A model generated the notes under the pieces. That model was not told where the DNA came from. It saw only the letters and a list, made by a program, of their open reading frames with translations, and did no database searches. Below are positions 63,679-64,000 of a DNA stretch of 64,000 nt, one piece after another. The DNA lies in assembly GCA_018195615.1 (NCBI GenBank), contig JAGTPG010000002.1:2112501-2176500 (forward strand), read 5' to 3'. The translations under genes and the position numbers were made by a program. How positions within the stretch are numbered: position 1 is the first letter of the stretch; each line of letters begins with the position of its first letter. Source of the DNA: Streptomyces tuirus. Lineage in GTDB: Bacteria > Actinomycetota > Actinomycetes > Streptomycetales > Streptomycetaceae.

Positions 63679-64000
63679 TCAGGGGCAGGGGGAGTCGGTG
63701 TTCGCGCCGGCGTCGGTGAGGATGCGGTGTTCCTCGCGGGTGTAGGGGGCGGACCAGTTCCGGCAGAGGGCCTCGATCCAGGCTTCGGGGTCAGTGGGAT
63801 ACGGACGATGTCATTGGCCTGTTCCACGGTCAGGTGGCCGGAGGTGAGCCGGATGTCGTCCGGGTCGGCCACGACAGGGACGGTGACGTACGGCTCGTCC
63901 GTGTCTTCCGGGCGCCAGAGTTCCATCGGGTCGTCGTCCGTCAGGAGCGTTCCGTCGTCGGCCAGGACCCTCACGTAGATCTCGTCGTCACTCTCGATGA
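63679..64000 (-). CDS. Conserved hypothetical protein, C-terminal part (cut by the window edge; one frameshift)
   Basis: The gene runs off the right edge; about 108 residues are seen. Recognisable text includes IESDDEIYVRVLADDGTLL, ELWRPEDTDEPYVTVPVV and, after adding one G near 63786-63790, RIPLTPEAWIEALCRNWSAP to the end CP (stop complement at 63679-63681). It is acidic and soluble, with no known domain. The missing base again lies next to a G/C run. Function unknown. Confidence 0.7.

Overview
The window is high-GC DNA of a Streptomyces chromosome. The evidence is the codon use (G/C at most third positions, many GTG starts), a 16S rRNA 5' end typical of actinobacteria, a short chaplin (ChpE), a sporulation protein of the Spo0M family, the streptophobe-type membrane protein, InhA-type FabI and a long array of Streptomyces core genes. 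I see no prophage, insertion sequence, CRISPR array or tRNA gene. The left edge carries the 5' end of an rrn operon transcribed leftwards, with its leader and a good promoter.

Layout. 1-3.7 kb: 16S rRNA, rrn leader, 3-methyladenine DNA glycosylase, Spo0M, a PEBP-family protein and an HNH nuclease. 3.7-9.5 kb: an SPFH/NfeD membrane pair, an ABC ATPase, an unknown gene, chpE and a NarL-type two-component system. 9.7-12.6 kb: an SDR coupled to a lone QueA-type enzyme, then a coiled-coil lytic transglycosylase. 12.6-19.5 kb: an FHA/ABC transporter, streptophobe protein, SerB and a SixA-type phosphatase. 19.6-24.3 kb: two small membrane proteins, a CynX-type MFS exporter with a divergent FadR-family regulator, and fabG-fabI. 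24.5-31.2 kb: a TldD/TldE pair, tyrS, a GlsB/YeaQ protein, a DUF3099 protein and moaA. 31.4-37.9 kb: a DUF485/SSS acetate-type symporter, two tandem subtilases and CopD. 37.9-46.7 kb: YhhN-type and sterol-desaturase-type membrane proteins, a DEDDh exonuclease, a Zn-ribbon protein, SURF1, CstA with a tiny downstream peptide, DUF3311 and a second SSS symporter. 46.7-50.2 kb: an ECF-like sigma factor coupled to that symporter and to a one-TM protein, then a GH15 enzyme and an atypical SDR. 50.3-53.5 kb: an Asp23/Gls24 (alkaline shock) gene cluster. 53.5-64 kb: a crotonase, a small HTH protein, an ABC-F ATPase, a glyoxalase-fold protein, an unknown helical protein, an alpha/beta hydrolase, a class II aldolase, a GH25 lysozyme and a PhoP-type Pit phosphate transporter.

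Two things stand out. First, at least 22 places require a one-base correction to keep a conserved protein in frame, and every one has the sense of a missing base, usually in a G or C run. This looks like a consensus-quality artefact, so the broken genes here are described as single genes that are probably intact in the organism. Second, there are two minisatellite-like arrays (about 35-bp units at 42.04-42.43 kb and 13-15-bp units at 58.83-59.07 kb) in intergenic space. The first lies beside an unusually short CstA-partner peptide and the second runs exactly into a stop codon.

Other leads are an SSS symporter / ECF sigma / membrane protein operon with overlapping start and stop codons, a five-gene Asp23-fold cluster with a sixth divergent Asp23-like gene, a stand-alone QueA homologue, a 38-residue membrane peptide beside an MFS exporter, and a hairpin that buries the SURF1 start codon. 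Nothing in the window is clearly a new defence or mobile system.
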